Below are positions 8,002-17,041 of a stretch of DNA of 52,585 nucleotides, piece after piece (within the stretch, counting starts at the first letter, position 1; the number at the start of each line of letters is the position of its first letter). The DNA comes from Pseudoalteromonas sp. A601 (GTDB lineage Bacteria > Pseudomonadota > Gammaproteobacteria > Enterobacterales > Alteromonadaceae). The notes under the pieces are model-generated. The model made no database searches. It saw only the letters and a list, made by a program, of their open reading frames with translations, and had not been told where the DNA came from. The position numbers and the translations under genes are program-made. Where the stretch lies: NCBI RefSeq assembly GCF_002165575.1, contig NZ_MXQF01000031.1, positions 1 through 52,585 of the forward strand, written 5' to 3'.

Positions 8002-10494
8002 TTACAGTGTTTCTTTAAATAACTTATAGATACGACGGTATTCATCTAACCAGCTCGAAGGCTGCACAAAGCCATGCGGCTCTACAGGAAATATTGCAGT
8101 CTCAAAGTTTTCTTTTTCAAGCTCAATTAAACGTTGTACTAAACGTACTGAATCTTGGAAAAATACATTATTGTCAACCATTGGTGCGTTAATCAGTAAG
8201 TGGTTTTTCAAGCCTTCTGCATAGTAGATCGGAGAGCTTTTTTCGTAAGCAATCGGGTCAACGTCTGGGTGGTTCAAAATATTAGATGTATAAGGCGCAT
8301 TATAGTGAGCCCAATCTGTAACCGGGCGAAGTGCAGCACCTGATTGGAATAAATCAGGCTGTGTAAACAACGCCATAAACGTCATAAAGCCACCGTATGA
8401 GCCACCGTAAGTGCCTACAGCACCGGTATCAACATTCGCATTCTCGGCCATCCAACTTACACCATCCATTAAATCTTGGGTTTCAGGCGTTCCCATTTGA
8501 CGATAAATTGCAGTACGCCAATCGCGACCATAGCCTTTTGATGCACGGTAGTCCATGTCCATTACTACATAACCCTCAGAGGCTAATAAGGAATGAAACA
8601 TAAACTCACGGAAATAACCTGACCAACCCATATGCGAGTTTTGTAAGTAACCTGCGCCGTGATTAAAAATAACGGCTTTACGCTCGTTACCACTTTCACC
8701 TTCAACATAATCGGCTGGGTAGTAAACTTTTGCGTAAATAGGCTGCTCAGTATGGCTTGATGGTACAGCAACAATTTTAGGGGCTATCAGTTGTTTTGCT
8801 AAAAATTCACTCGATACCATATTTGTAAGCTGCTTTGCACTGGCATTTGCTTTTGCGTCTGCTACATAAAGCTCTGGCGGAGCCATTATTTTAGAATGTG
8901 TTAATAATAACTTGGTTTGATCAGGACTAAGTTGGTAGTCAGTCATGCCATCTAAGTTTGTGATTTGCTCAGATTGAGCAGTTTGTGGATCGACGCGGTA
9001 AATCTCATACAATCCAGGGTGCTCAACGTTAGCTTTATAGTAAATAGCACTATTGTCATCGCTGAGGGTTAAGTTAGATACAACAAACTGGCCTTTCGTA
9101 AGTTGGGTTGCTTTACCGTTTAATGGTTTTTTATAAATATGGCTGTAACCCGACTCTTCAGATAAATAATAAAGTGTGTCTGAATTATTGAGCCACCCAA
9201 AATCATTGTATGTATAGTTAACCCATGCATCATCATGTAAACGGTGTTGAGAAACTAATGTGTTGTTTTCAAAATCAACAGATGCAATCCAACGGTCTTT
9301 GTTATCCCATGCTTCAAGCATTAGCGCTACTTGTGAGCCATCATGATTCCATACAATAGCACTTTGTGACCAGCCCCAGTCCATAATCAAGTTAATTGCA
9401 CGAGGTTCTTTTTTCGATTCGTATGTTTTGCCTTCACGTGCATAATTTTCTTTTTTTACTGTAGCAAGTACGTCTTCATCGAAACCCGGTAACGTATCAA
9501 AAGCGAGTGTTTTTTGCGTGTTTTCTTCTAAATCAATATAGATAACTTTAGATGTTTGTGGTTTTGCATCGGCAACGCGGCGACGGACTTTTTCAGCTTT
9601 TACCCCCGCATCATCAGTAATATAGTTTGGCATTATATCACTGTCTTCACGCCATGAGCGGTTATCCGTTACTACTGCAATTAATGCTTTACCACTTGGT
9701 GATAATTGAACATCAGAGATTTTATTTCCTTTCCCTAAATAAAATTGTGCATTCGCAATACTTGCATTTTGACTCTTTAATTGCTCTTTACGTGTTTGTT
9801 TATCAAGCTTATTTTTATGCGTTAAGGCAATGTAGTCAATTAGTTTATGCTGTTCTTTGGCAATATACGTTTGAGGTTCAATAACGCCTTTTGGCGCATC
9901 ATTTAAATGTAAATTTGCAAGCTCAGTTTGCAAACCTGTTGTTAGGTTTACTTTATAAAAAGTATTTCCTTGGCGAAAAGCTAAATTACCATCTGTTAAA
10001 AATTGTGGGTTAGATTGTTTAGCACTGTCGTGAGTTATTTGTGTAATTTCATTTATTTTTATATTTTTTATAAATATATTTCCTTCATACACATAAGCTT
10101 GAAGCAAACGGTTTGCAGAATAAACGGCATTGCTTGCACCTAAAGTATGGAGTTTATTCAACGCAACTTTACTTGCCGATTGGCTATTGACCCCTTGTAC
10201 ATACAAATCCCTTAACTCATTTCCTTGTTGCTTTTGAGCGTATACAATAGTGCTTGAATCCGCAGCCCAAAACGCTCGCTCCGCTTGACGTCCTAACCAA
10301 TCAGGATGCGCCATAGCTTGTTCGAGAGTGATTTCACTGCTGCCAAAATCTGCAGGCGTTGCTATAACACTTGCAACGGGGGTATTTGCAACTTCTTCAG
10401 AAGAAGTTGCGGTGGTAGTTTGACAACCAGCAAGCACAAAGCTTGATGCAATCGCCATGGCTACTAAGGTTCTATTTGCTGTTTTTAAGTTCAT
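8002..10494 (-). CDS. S9 family prolyl oligopeptidase / dipeptidyl peptidase-like lipoprotein
   Basis: An 830-residue serine peptidase. A lipoprotein signal (lipobox LAGC at about residues 21-24) predicts membrane anchoring. Residues of about 100-600 carry beta-propeller-like repeats (DPP IV N-terminal region), and the C-terminal 230 residues form the alpha/beta-hydrolase domain. The triad is Ser699 in GTYGGSYGGF, Asp774 in PMVDNNV and His807 in EPHGF. In DPP IV the residue after the catalytic Asp is also Asp; here it is Asn. The probable role is cleaving peptides for nutrition at the cell surface. The start is ATG at 10494, followed upstream within two bases by a long hairpin that may control translation. 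Confidence 0.9.
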   Translation of the reverse strand: MNLKTANRTLVAMAIASSFVLAGCQTTTATSSEEVANTPVASVIATPADFGSSEITLEQAMAHPDWLGRQAERAFWAADSSTIVYAQKQQGNELRDLYVQGVNSQSASKVALNKLHTLGASNAVYSANRLLQAYVYEGNIFIKNIKINEITQITHDSAKQSNPQFLTDGNLAFRQGNTFYKVNLTTGLQTELANLHLNDAPKGVIEPQTYIAKEQHKLIDYIALTHKNKLDKQTRKEQLKSQNASIANAQFYLGKGNKISDVQLSPSGKALIAVVTDNRSWREDSDIMPNYITDDAGVKAEKVRRRVADAKPQTSKVIYIDLEENTQKTLAFDTLPGFDEDVLATVKKENYAREGKTYESKKEPRAINLIMDWGWSQSAIVWNHDGSQVALMLEAWDNKDRWIASVDFENNTLVSQHRLHDDAWVNYTYNDFGWLNNSDTLYYLSEESGYSHIYKKPLNGKATQLTKGQFVVSNLTLSDDNSAIYYKANVEHPGLYEIYRVDPQTAQSEQITNLDGMTDYQLSPDQTKLLLTHSKIMAPPELYVADAKANASAKQLTNMVSSEFLAKQLIAPKIVAVPSSHTEQPIYAKVYYPADYVEGESGNERKAVIFNHGAGYLQNSHMGWSGYFREFMFHSLLASEGYVVMDMDYRASKGYGRDWRTAIYRQMGTPETQDLMDGVSWMAENANVDTGAVGTYGGSYGGFMTFMALFTQPDLFQSGAALRPVTDWAHYNAPYTSNILNHPDVDPIAYEKSSPIYYAEGLKNHLLINAPMVDNNVFFQDSVRLVQRLIELEKENFETAIFPVEPHGFVQPSSWLDEYRRIYKLFKETL

Positions 10495-10495
10495 A

Positions 10496-10553
10496 GTGCT
10501 TCTGCTTAAATAGAGGAAGATTATTATAATTCCTCCAATTTAAGCAGAAGCAC
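10496..10553 (-). promoter_or_regulatory. Long leader hairpin directly before the S9 peptidase start
   Basis: A 23/24-base inverted repeat: the left arm is 10496-10518 (GTGCTTCTGCTTAAAT then AGAGGAA) and the right arm is 10530-10553, with an 11-base AT-rich loop. The arms match except for one or two positions near the loop. In the minus-strand transcript the stem ends one base before the ATG and buries the weak AGAAG ribosome binding site. It could act as a translational switch or as a transcription-factor site if the promoter lies inside it. Confidence 0.5.
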
Positions 10554-10606
10554 CATAGGTATTGCAATTATTTAGGATAAACAGCCAAAGTTTACCGTTA
10601 AGTATT

Positions 10607-10870
10607 GGGCGTGTTGACCTTTCAGGGTTGAAATTTGTTCAAACTAGGGAGGATTTAATCGCGGCGCGAAATTTGTAACCTAGTGGGCTAAGTAAAAATT
10701 GAGCAACAAAGAGTTAATCTTCCCTAGACAGAACCCGAAGGGCAGCGCGTGTTTGGTATTGATGCTGCGTTATCGCCTACTTATGGGGAGCAACCACACT
10801 ACATTGGCTCTGCCTTGCCTAAACACCAAACACGCAGCTGCAAATTTAACCTCGAAAGATAAACACGCCC
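10607..10870. repeat. 264-bp structured repeat with imperfect terminal inverted repeats (MITE-like)
   Basis: The ends match as about 30-base imperfect inverted repeats: 10607-10637 begins GGGCGTGTT and 10841-10870 ends AACACGCCC, sharing also CTTTC, GTT and AATTTG blocks. Two nested pairs lie inside: CTAGGGAGGATT (10644-10655) with AATCTTCCCTAG (10716-10727), and GCGTGTTTGGT (10747-10757) with ACCAAACACGC (10825-10835). It codes for no convincing protein. It abuts the stop codon of the endonuclease-family gene (10874). No clear target-site duplication is visible. The rest of the 379-bp gap holds only the S9 leader hairpin. Confidence 0.6.
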
Positions 10871-10873
10871 TCG

Positions 10874-12046
10874 CTATTTAACTAGTATATCTAACCAAAC
10901 CATACGATGATCAGAAGACGCATTTCTATCCTTTATCAAACGATACAGTTCACTATTTTTAGTTGGCCAAAAAACGCCGCCGTCTTGAACCGAAAGACCA
11001 TAAGTTGATGGCAAAACATAATCAACACGGGCTTGCCAATGTGCGGTATAAGCAGCGGCATACTTATCGGTATAACTTGTTGCAGCCCCTTTACTCACCG
11101 GCACAAATTGACTATTAATTAGCGGGTTTGCTAAGAGTTGGTTTGTTGTGTTTGGGCGCTTTTTATCGCCCTCTGGTGCTGCATTTAAGTCACCAACAAT
11201 AACAAATCGAGAATTACTTTTTAGCCCGCCTTTAACCCCTTTATCATCATAAAGGTAACTTGCGTTTTCAATATAATCTTTAACTAACCTAACTTCATCG
11301 TGGTTACGTTTACCATTTCTGTCTTCTTCGCCATCAAACACTGGCGGAGTTGGGTGCGATGCAAGTAAATGAACCGTTTTACCTTTGACATCGATGGGGA
11401 GATCCCAAAAAGATTTTGAACTCAAGCGCATTGCTTGCCATTCATCATTATTGTACCAATCCTGTTTTGTCTCAGGATCAATTGGCATTTGCGCATCTGG
11501 CATATCTTTGTATTTAAATTTTTGCAATGAACGTACTTTATCAAAATCAATTGGGTAGCGAGAAAGCACAGCCATGCCATAGTGACCTGGGAAAAACCCA
11601 AAACCATAAGCATCACCAAGCTTACCCGTTTTTTTGCCATCATTGTCAAAGTCAAATTCTGACGCAACTCCTGTATTAACAGGGCCTATATATGTATAAG
11701 GGTAGTTAATAGCAGGTTGTTTATTTTGACTTACTTTTAAGTAATTCTGTATAAAATAATCAATGCCTTGGGATTTATTCACATAATCGAACTCATTCAA
11801 GAGCAAGATATCAGGGCGGACACGCTGGATAATTTCTGCAATGTTTTTTATCTGTTGATGGTCACTTTTTAACGCATTCACTAGCGCATTTGGGTTAACA
11901 CTTTCACCCTGTGCAGTGTAATTAGTGGCATCCATACTTACGTTAAAGGTCGCCACTCTTATATTGCCTGCTGCTTTTGCGTTATTTACTAAAGTGCACG
12001 TCACACACATGCTAGCAACAGCGGCAACAATCAATTTTATATTCAT
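10874..12046 (-). CDS. Exported endonuclease/exonuclease/phosphatase family protein
   Basis: A 390-residue protein with a signal peptide ending near NAKA (residue 25) and one EEP (DNase I-like) domain. Recognisable pieces in order are RVATFNVSMD near the mature N-terminus, LLNEFDY (metal-binding Glu), HYGMAVLSRYPI, LLASHPTPPVFDG, VIVGDLNAAPEGD (Asp/Asn pair) and the terminal SDHRMVW (catalytic Asp-His). The fold hydrolyses phosphodiesters, so it could be a secreted nuclease, a phosphatase or a phospholipase. Its start ATG shares one base with the stop TAA of the YeiH-type gene, implying translational coupling. The stop codon lies only three bases from a structured repeat. Confidence 0.85.
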   Translation of the reverse strand: MNIKLIVAAVASMCVTCTLVNNAKAAGNIRVATFNVSMDATNYTAQGESVNPNALVNALKSDHQQIKNIAEIIQRVRPDILLLNEFDYVNKSQGIDYFIQNYLKVSQNKQPAINYPYTYIGPVNTGVASEFDFDNDGKKTGKLGDAYGFGFFPGHYGMAVLSRYPIDFDKVRSLQKFKYKDMPDAQMPIDPETKQDWYNNDEWQAMRLSSKSFWDLPIDVKGKTVHLLASHPTPPVFDGEEDRNGKRNHDEVRLVKDYIENASYLYDDKGVKGGLKSNSRFVIVGDLNAAPEGDKKRPNTTNQLLANPLINSQFVPVSKGAATSYTDKYAAAYTAHWQARVDYVLPSTYGLSVQDGGVFWPTKNSELYRLIKDRNASSDHRMVWLDILVK

Positions 12047-12978
12047 TAAATAAACCCGTCTAAAATTAATATTAAAATTACACTACTGACAACAACCCAC
12101 AAAAGGATTGCCATTAAAAATGGCTTAACACCCGCTTGCTTTAAAACATTGATGGATAAACCACTGCCAATTAAAAATAAAGTCATCACTAATAACTGTT
12201 TAGCAGCACTGTTTAAAAATGACCACGTTGAAGAATAATCTGGCAAATACGTGTTTATTAATGCTGCTGCTAAAAAGCCTACAATAAACAACGGAATACT
12301 GGCTTTTTCTTCTGAGCGCCAAAATACCCCCGCTAACGTGGTATAAGGGATAATCCACATCGCACGAGTTAATTTAACGGTTGTTGCAATACTCAGCGCA
12401 ACGGCGCCATAAGTTGCTGATGCGCCAACAACACTACTGGTGTCATGAATAGCTAGAGCTGCCCACATTCCAAATTGCTCTTGGCTTAAATTTAAATAAT
12501 GACCTATTGCAGGAAATAGCAATAAGCCTACGCCATTTAGTAAAAATACAACGCCTAACGCTACCGCTACTTCATGATCTTTGGCTTTAATAACCGGAGC
12601 CATGGCGGCAATAGCACTACCGCCACATATTGCTGTACCAAATGAAATTAACACACCAGTGTTTCTGTTTAACTTAAATACTTGAGTAAGTATTTCACCC
12701 AAACCGATAATCGCAGTAATGCTAACAATTGTCAGTACTAACGAGCTGCGGCCTACTTCAATTACTTGGTTAATGTCGACAGCAAAGCCCAAGCCTACTA
12801 CGGCTGCTTTTAGCATCCATTTACTCGCGGTTTGAGAAAGCTCAGCAAACGGGTTTCCAATAATAATTGCAAATACAGCACCCATAATAAGAGCAGAACC
12901 GGCACCAATTAAAGGAGTAAGGCATAAACCTAATAACAGTAAATAAGCTAGCTTATGAAAGTGAATCGTCGCAGGCAT
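12046..12978 (-). CDS. YeiH/UPF0324 family putative sulfate exporter
   Basis: A 310-residue inner-membrane protein with about ten hydrophobic segments. It shows the family signatures GTAICGGSAIAAMAPVI (around residues 114-130) and IHDTSSVVGA (around 177-186). The family is annotated as putative sulfate exporters on limited evidence. It is the first gene of a two-gene unit; its TAA stop overlaps the ATG of the downstream exported EEP protein by one base. That pairing suggests joint regulation, but no clear joint function follows. The substrate call is tentative. Confidence 0.8.
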   Translation of the reverse strand: MPATIHFHKLAYLLLLGLCLTPLIGAGSALIMGAVFAIIIGNPFAELSQTASKWMLKAAVVGLGFAVDINQVIEVGRSSLVLTIVSITAIIGLGEILTQVFKLNRNTGVLISFGTAICGGSAIAAMAPVIKAKDHEVAVALGVVFLLNGVGLLLFPAIGHYLNLSQEQFGMWAALAIHDTSSVVGASATYGAVALSIATTVKLTRAMWIIPYTTLAGVFWRSEEKASIPLFIVGFLAAALINTYLPDYSSTWSFLNSAAKQLLVMTLFLIGSGLSINVLKQAGVKPFLMAILLWVVVSSVILILILDGFI

Positions 12979-13092
12979 AATATTCCTAAATAATACTTTT
13001 CGTATGATTTATTATCTGAATTTAAGTATAGACTGACATAAACGATTGGATAAAAAAAGAAAAAGCGGTAGATGGATAGTACAGAAATAATA

Positions 13093-13117
13093 AAGCCGAG
13101 CTTATTGCTCGGCTTGC
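13093..13117 (-). terminator. Terminator of purEK
   Basis: Arms AAGCCGAGC and GCTCGGCTT around a five-base loop, just beyond the purK stop. In the minus-strand transcript the stem is followed by TTTATTATTTC, giving a rho-independent terminator. Confidence 0.75.
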
Positions 13118-13123
13118 TTATTA

Positions 13124-14272
13124 TTAATTCAATATAAGAGAGGTACTGGTTGCAAGTACGCCAGGGTATTGCTCTTCGGGTAGGTATTCAGCAAGTTCAG
13201 CTAAACGCTCTCCAAGTTCATGTAAACTTGAAGCTGATACATTTATATGCCCCATTTTGCGCCCAGGCTTTGGTGTTTTTCCGTACCAATGGCTTGTTAC
13301 ATCGCTCACTTTCAAAACATCGTGTGGGATAGCAGACTGACCAAGAACATTGATCATCGCACTGACTTGTTTAAGTTCTGTGCTACCAAGTGGTAAACCT
13401 GCAACTGCCCGCATATGATTCTCAAACTGAGAACAATGCACGCCCTGCTGTGTCCAATGCCCAGAATTATGCACGCGTGGTGCTAATTCGTTCACTAACA
13501 ATTGTCCATCAACATCAAAAAACTCAATAGCTAACACGCCTATATAGTTAAGCTCATTGGCTATTTTGTTAAATGCATCCTCTGCTTGTTGCTGAATAGC
13601 TGATTTTTCTTTACCCGCTACTGACAGTGTAAGTACGCCATTGGTATGTTGGTTTTCTGTTAATGGATAAATAACAGTGTTTCCTGATTTATCACGAGCC
13701 CCAATAATTGACACTTCACGGTCAAATGGGATCATTTTCTCAGCAATAATTGTATGCGGCATTTGCTCAGAACCCGATGCAATAAAGTCAGCCATTTCAG
13801 ACCAGATTTGGTCGATTTGATCATCTGACTTTAAACGCCACTGCCCTTTACCATCATAGCCTGCTTGGCAAGTTTTGATAACGAGCGGTTTACCAAGTGC
13901 TGTTACTGCCTCAACAAGGTGTGCTTTTTCAGTAATGAGTTTATAAGGTGCACAAGCGACTTCAGTTTTACTTAACAGTGCTTTTTCAATTGCACGATCA
14001 CCACCGGTTTTAATGGCCGCTTTACCTGGATAGAATTTATTACTGGCACAACATAATGTAAGCACATCATCTGGTATGTGTTCAAACTCAGCAGTAATTG
14101 CATCAACCTCAGCAATGCTTTGCTCTAAGGTAGTGCTGTAAACTTCATTAGTTAAAGGGTGAACAATTTTTTTGCTGCCAACATCATAAGCAACAACATT
14201 TAAATTCAATGGTGCTCCCGCTAAACTCATCATTCGAGCAAGCTGACCGGCACCTAAAATTAAAATTTTCAT
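13124..14272 (-). CDS. purK: N5-carboxyaminoimidazole ribonucleotide synthase
   Basis: The ATP-grasp enzyme that makes N5-CAIR from AIR, bicarbonate and ATP in purine synthesis. The 382 residues include the N-terminal LGAGQLARMM (6-15), AEFEHIP, the ATP-grasp loop QAGYDGKGQW and the conserved NELAPRVHNSGHWTQQG. It follows purE with a one-base gap (TAA, T, ATG), the usual purEK operon with coupled translation. It is slightly longer than E. coli PurK (355 residues). A hairpin terminator follows. Confidence 0.95.
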   Translation of the reverse strand: MKILILGAGQLARMMSLAGAPLNLNVVAYDVGSKKIVHPLTNEVYSTTLEQSIAEVDAITAEFEHIPDDVLTLCCASNKFYPGKAAIKTGGDRAIEKALLSKTEVACAPYKLITEKAHLVEAVTALGKPLVIKTCQAGYDGKGQWRLKSDDQIDQIWSEMADFIASGSEQMPHTIIAEKMIPFDREVSIIGARDKSGNTVIYPLTENQHTNGVLTLSVAGKEKSAIQQQAEDAFNKIANELNYIGVLAIEFFDVDGQLLVNELAPRVHNSGHWTQQGVHCSQFENHMRAVAGLPLGSTELKQVSAMINVLGQSAIPHDVLKVSDVTSHWYGKTPKPGRKMGHINVSASSLHELGERLAELAEYLPEEQYPGVLATSTSLILN

Positions 14273-14273
14273 A

Positions 14274-14756
14274 TTACTCTGCAGGATTAGGGTTGGCTAA
14301 AATAGTCTCTGTTTGTTCTTTGCGGAATGCTTCAACTTTTGCGAAGATCTCAGGCTGTTGGCAGCCTAAAATTTGCGCTGCTAATAAGCCAGCATTTGCA
14401 GCTCCAGCATCACCTATTGCAAGTGTGCCAACAGCAACGCCTTTAGGCATTTGGCAAATAGATAATAATGAGTCAACACCGTTTAGGGTTTTAGACTTAA
14501 CTGGCACACCTAATACAGGTAGCGATGTAAACGCAGCGGCCATTCCTGGTAAATGTGCTGCACCACCGGCACCAGCAATAATAACTTTAATACCACGATC
14601 TGCGGCTGAACTTGCATAATCAGCAAGTAATTGAGGAGTTCTATGTGCAGAAACAACTTTTGTTTCATAAGCGATGCCAAATTTATCAAGCATAATCGCT
14701 GCGTGTTCCATAGTTGGCCAATCTGATTTGGAACCCATAATAATGCCAACAGTCAT
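14274..14756 (-). CDS. purE: N5-carboxyaminoimidazole ribonucleotide mutase
   Basis: Converts N5-CAIR to CAIR, the step after PurK. The 160-residue protein has MGSKSDWP (7-14), SAHRTP (36-41, His38 catalytic) and GAGGAAHLPGM, all standard for class I PurE. ATG at 14756 has a GAGGAG-type ribosome binding site just upstream (read on the minus strand). It is the first gene of purEK. Its upstream region is the gap that contains the ybiT terminator and a MITE-like element. Confidence 0.96.
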   Translation of the reverse strand: MTVGIIMGSKSDWPTMEHAAIMLDKFGIAYETKVVSAHRTPQLLADYASSAADRGIKVIIAGAGGAAHLPGMAAAFTSLPVLGVPVKSKTLNGVDSLLSICQMPKGVAVGTLAIGDAGAANAGLLAAQILGCQQPEIFAKVEAFRKEQTETILANPNPAE

Positions 14757-14863
14757 AAATACTCCTCAGTAAACTAATTATCGAACTAATAGCGGACTTA
14801 TGTCCTCATTTTAAGGCGGTCATTATACACGTATTAAATATAAAATCGCGATAAACAGCCAAT

Positions 14864-14892
14864 AAAAAAAGCCATGACATGCATGGCTTTTA
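14864..14892 (-). terminator. Terminator of ybiT, displaced about 280 bp from its gene
   Basis: Arms AAAGCCATG and CATGGCTTT with a five-base loop. On the minus strand the stem is followed by TTTTTTT-like sequence. It lies on the far side of the MITE-like element from ybiT, which is the only minus-strand gene that could read into it. Confidence 0.7.
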
Positions 14893-15153
14893 TACCCAAG
14901 CCACCTCAAGATGCGAGTTTCAGTTGGAATTAAAAACGATTTAGACAAGGCATTGATTGCAAATAATAGTGGTTCTATTGTTAAAATCAATAACGCAGTA
15001 TAAATCGCTTTTAAACCAACCCGTTGGGCGTTTCACAGGAACTTACTCTCATCGTTGTTACTTATTAAAAGGGACTGCCATTCTTGCAAAGTAACGCCTT
15101 GATATTAAGCCCCTGTGAAGCGCTGAATTCTGCATCTTGAGGTGGTTTGGGTA
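14893..15153. mobile_element. 261-bp MITE-like element with TA flanks
   Basis: The terminal inverted repeats are about 22-24 bases with one mismatch: the left begins TACCCAAGCCACCTCAAG and the right is the complement of TACCCAAACCACCTCAAG. Each end is flanked by TA, the target duplication expected for IS630/Tc1-mariner-type transposition. Internal structure includes an imperfect stem (about 14931-14958 with 14985-15013), a small CCAAC/GTTGG hairpin near 15016-15027, TTCACAGG (15032-15039) with CCTGTGAA (about 15111-15118), and GTTACTT (15058-15064) with AAGTAAC (15090-15096). It has no coding capacity, so it would be a non-autonomous element. Confidence 0.7.
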
Positions 15154-15172
15154 TAACTATTAAAATACAGCG

Positions 15173-16774
15173 TTATGCTTCTTTACTGGCTAAATACTCA
15201 GAGTATGTGCCTCTAAAGTCAATAATCTGAGAATCTTTAACTTCCCAAATGCGAGTAGCAAGTGACGATACAAACTGGCGATCATGTGATACAAATAGTA
15301 ATGTACCTTCGTAGGCTTCAAGGGCTAAGTTTAAAGCTTCAATCGACTCCATATCCATATGGTTGGTTGGTTCATCCATTAACAATATATTTGGCTTATG
15401 CATCATAATTTTACCAAATAACATGCGGCCTTGTTCACCACCTGAAATAACTTTGACTGATTTTTTAATATCATTTTGTGAGAACAACATACGGCCTAAA
15501 AAGCTACGAACGACCTGTTCGTCATCGCCCTCTTGTTGCCATTGCTCCATCCATTGGAATAAGTTCATATCTTGCTCAAACTCATCGGCGTGATCTTGTG
15601 CATAATAGCCAATATTTGCATTTTCAGACCACTTAAACTCACCTTGTTTTGGTGCAAGGCGACCTGCTAATATGTTTAATAGTGTTGTTTTACCAACCCC
15701 ATTTTCACCGATGATGGCTATTCTCTCACCCACTTCAACTAAGCCTTCAAGCCCAGTGAAAAGCATTTCTTCAAATCCTTGACCTAGATTATTAAGTTCT
15801 AGTGCATTACGAAACAATTGTTTTTCTTGTTCAAAACGAATAAATGGCGTTTGACGAGATGACGCTTTAACTTCATCAAGTTGGATTTTGTCAATTTGTT
15901 TAGCGCGAGATGTTGCCTGTTTTGCTTTTGATGCGTTCGCCGAGAAGCGAGATACAAATTGCTGTAATTCAGCTATTTGGCTTTTCTTTTTCGCATTTTC
16001 ACTTAACAAACGTTCACGTGCTTGCTCAGCCGCAAACATATATTCATCATAATTACCTGGGTACAGGCGTAACTCACCATAATCTATATCGGCCATGTGT
16101 GTACACACAGAGTTTAAGAAATGACGGTCATGAGAAATAATGATCATAGTGCAATCACGTTGATTCAATACATCTTCAAGCCATTTTATCGTATAAATAT
16201 CTAAGTTATTGGTCGGCTCATCCAGCAGCATAATATCTGGGTCTGAAAATAGAACCTGAGCTAATAAAACACGTAGTTTAAAACCCGGTGCAATTTCTGA
16301 CATAGGACCATAATGCTGCGCAGTATCAATACCCACGCCCATTAATAATTCACCTGCTTTTGACTCAGCTGAGTAACCATCCATTTCTGCAAATTCAGTC
16401 TCAAGATCGGCAACACGCATGCCATCTTCTTCACTCATTTCAGGCAAGCTATAGATGCGGTCACGTTCTTGTTTGATTTCCCATAGCTCTTTATGGCCCA
16501 TGATCACAGTATCAACAACTGAATATTCTTCATATGCAAACTGGTCTTGGTTTAACTTAGCTACACGCTCATTTGGATCAGTACTAACATTACCAGATGA
16601 AGGCTCTAACTCACCGCTTAAAATCTTCATAAAAGTCGATTTTCCGCAGCCATTAGCGCCTATTAAACCATAACGGTTTCCTTCGCCAAACTTTGCAGAA
16701 ATGTTTTCAAATAATGGTTTAGCACCAAATTGCATGGTGATGTTAGCTGTACTAATAATAGCGCTACCCTCCAA
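15173..16774 (-). CDS. ybiT: ABC-F family ATPase YbiT
   Basis: A ribosome-associated ABC-F protein with two ATP-binding domains and no membrane segments. Domain 1 has the Walker A GANGCGKST and Walker B LLDEPTNN; the signature is the YbiT-type APGFKLR rather than LSGGQ. Domain 2 has GENGVGKTT, ISGGEQGRM and LLMDEPTNHMD. The linker (about residues 245-320) is highly charged. Length and order match E. coli YbiT. The listed end uses an in-frame TTG at 16774, but the only good ribosome binding site (GGAGGG, 16767-16772) lies downstream of that TTG and eight bases before an ATT at 16759, where YbiT relatives begin. The true start may be ATT. Confidence 0.92.
   Translation of the reverse strand: MEGSAIISTANITMQFGAKPLFENISAKFGEGNRYGLIGANGCGKSTFMKILSGELEPSSGNVSTDPNERVAKLNQDQFAYEEYSVVDTVIMGHKELWEIKQERDRIYSLPEMSEEDGMRVADLETEFAEMDGYSAESKAGELLMGVGIDTAQHYGPMSEIAPGFKLRVLLAQVLFSDPDIMLLDEPTNNLDIYTIKWLEDVLNQRDCTMIIISHDRHFLNSVCTHMADIDYGELRLYPGNYDEYMFAAEQARERLLSENAKKKSQIAELQQFVSRFSANASKAKQATSRAKQIDKIQLDEVKASSRQTPFIRFEQEKQLFRNALELNNLGQGFEEMLFTGLEGLVEVGERIAIIGENGVGKTTLLNILAGRLAPKQGEFKWSENANIGYYAQDHADEFEQDMNLFQWMEQWQQEGDDEQVVRSFLGRMLFSQNDIKKSVKVISGGEQGRMLFGKIMMHKPNILLMDEPTNHMDMESIEALNLALEAYEGTLLFVSHDRQFVSSLATRIWEVKDSQIIDFRGTYSEYLASKEA
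16767..16772 (-). promoter_or_regulatory. Ribosome binding site that points to an ATT start for ybiT
   Basis: The sequence GGAGGG on the minus strand is followed by eight bases and then ATT at 16759-16757, in frame with YbiT. No in-frame ATG, GTG or TTG falls within normal spacing. The in-frame TTG (16774) overlaps the first base of the site and cannot use it. Confidence 0.55.
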
Positions 16775-17041
16775 GGGGAAATCATAGAAATTAAATTGGC
16801 TGGAGTTTAAACCAAAACAGGTGTTTTTTCTATGGAATATTTCTGAACTAAATAGCTAATTTAATGCTTTTACAGTACTAATTACCTAGCTTAAGCCCCA
16901 ACAAAATAAGGATTAATTTAGTCTTTACATTTTAAATTTCCTCTATACTAATTTAATGATATTTTTTCACTTTACCCATGGCGTACCTTTGTTAGGATTG
17001 CGCGTTTATAACAACACACACAATATATAAAGGCCTAGTTA

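Noticed and set aside
10699..10881. 60-residue frame in the structured repeat
   Set aside because: It begins and ends on repeat arms, crosses the downstream gene's stop, and has no binding site or known similarity.
14209..14619. 136-residue frame opposite purK and purE
   Set aside because: It spans both genes antisense and follows their codon pattern; a shadow.
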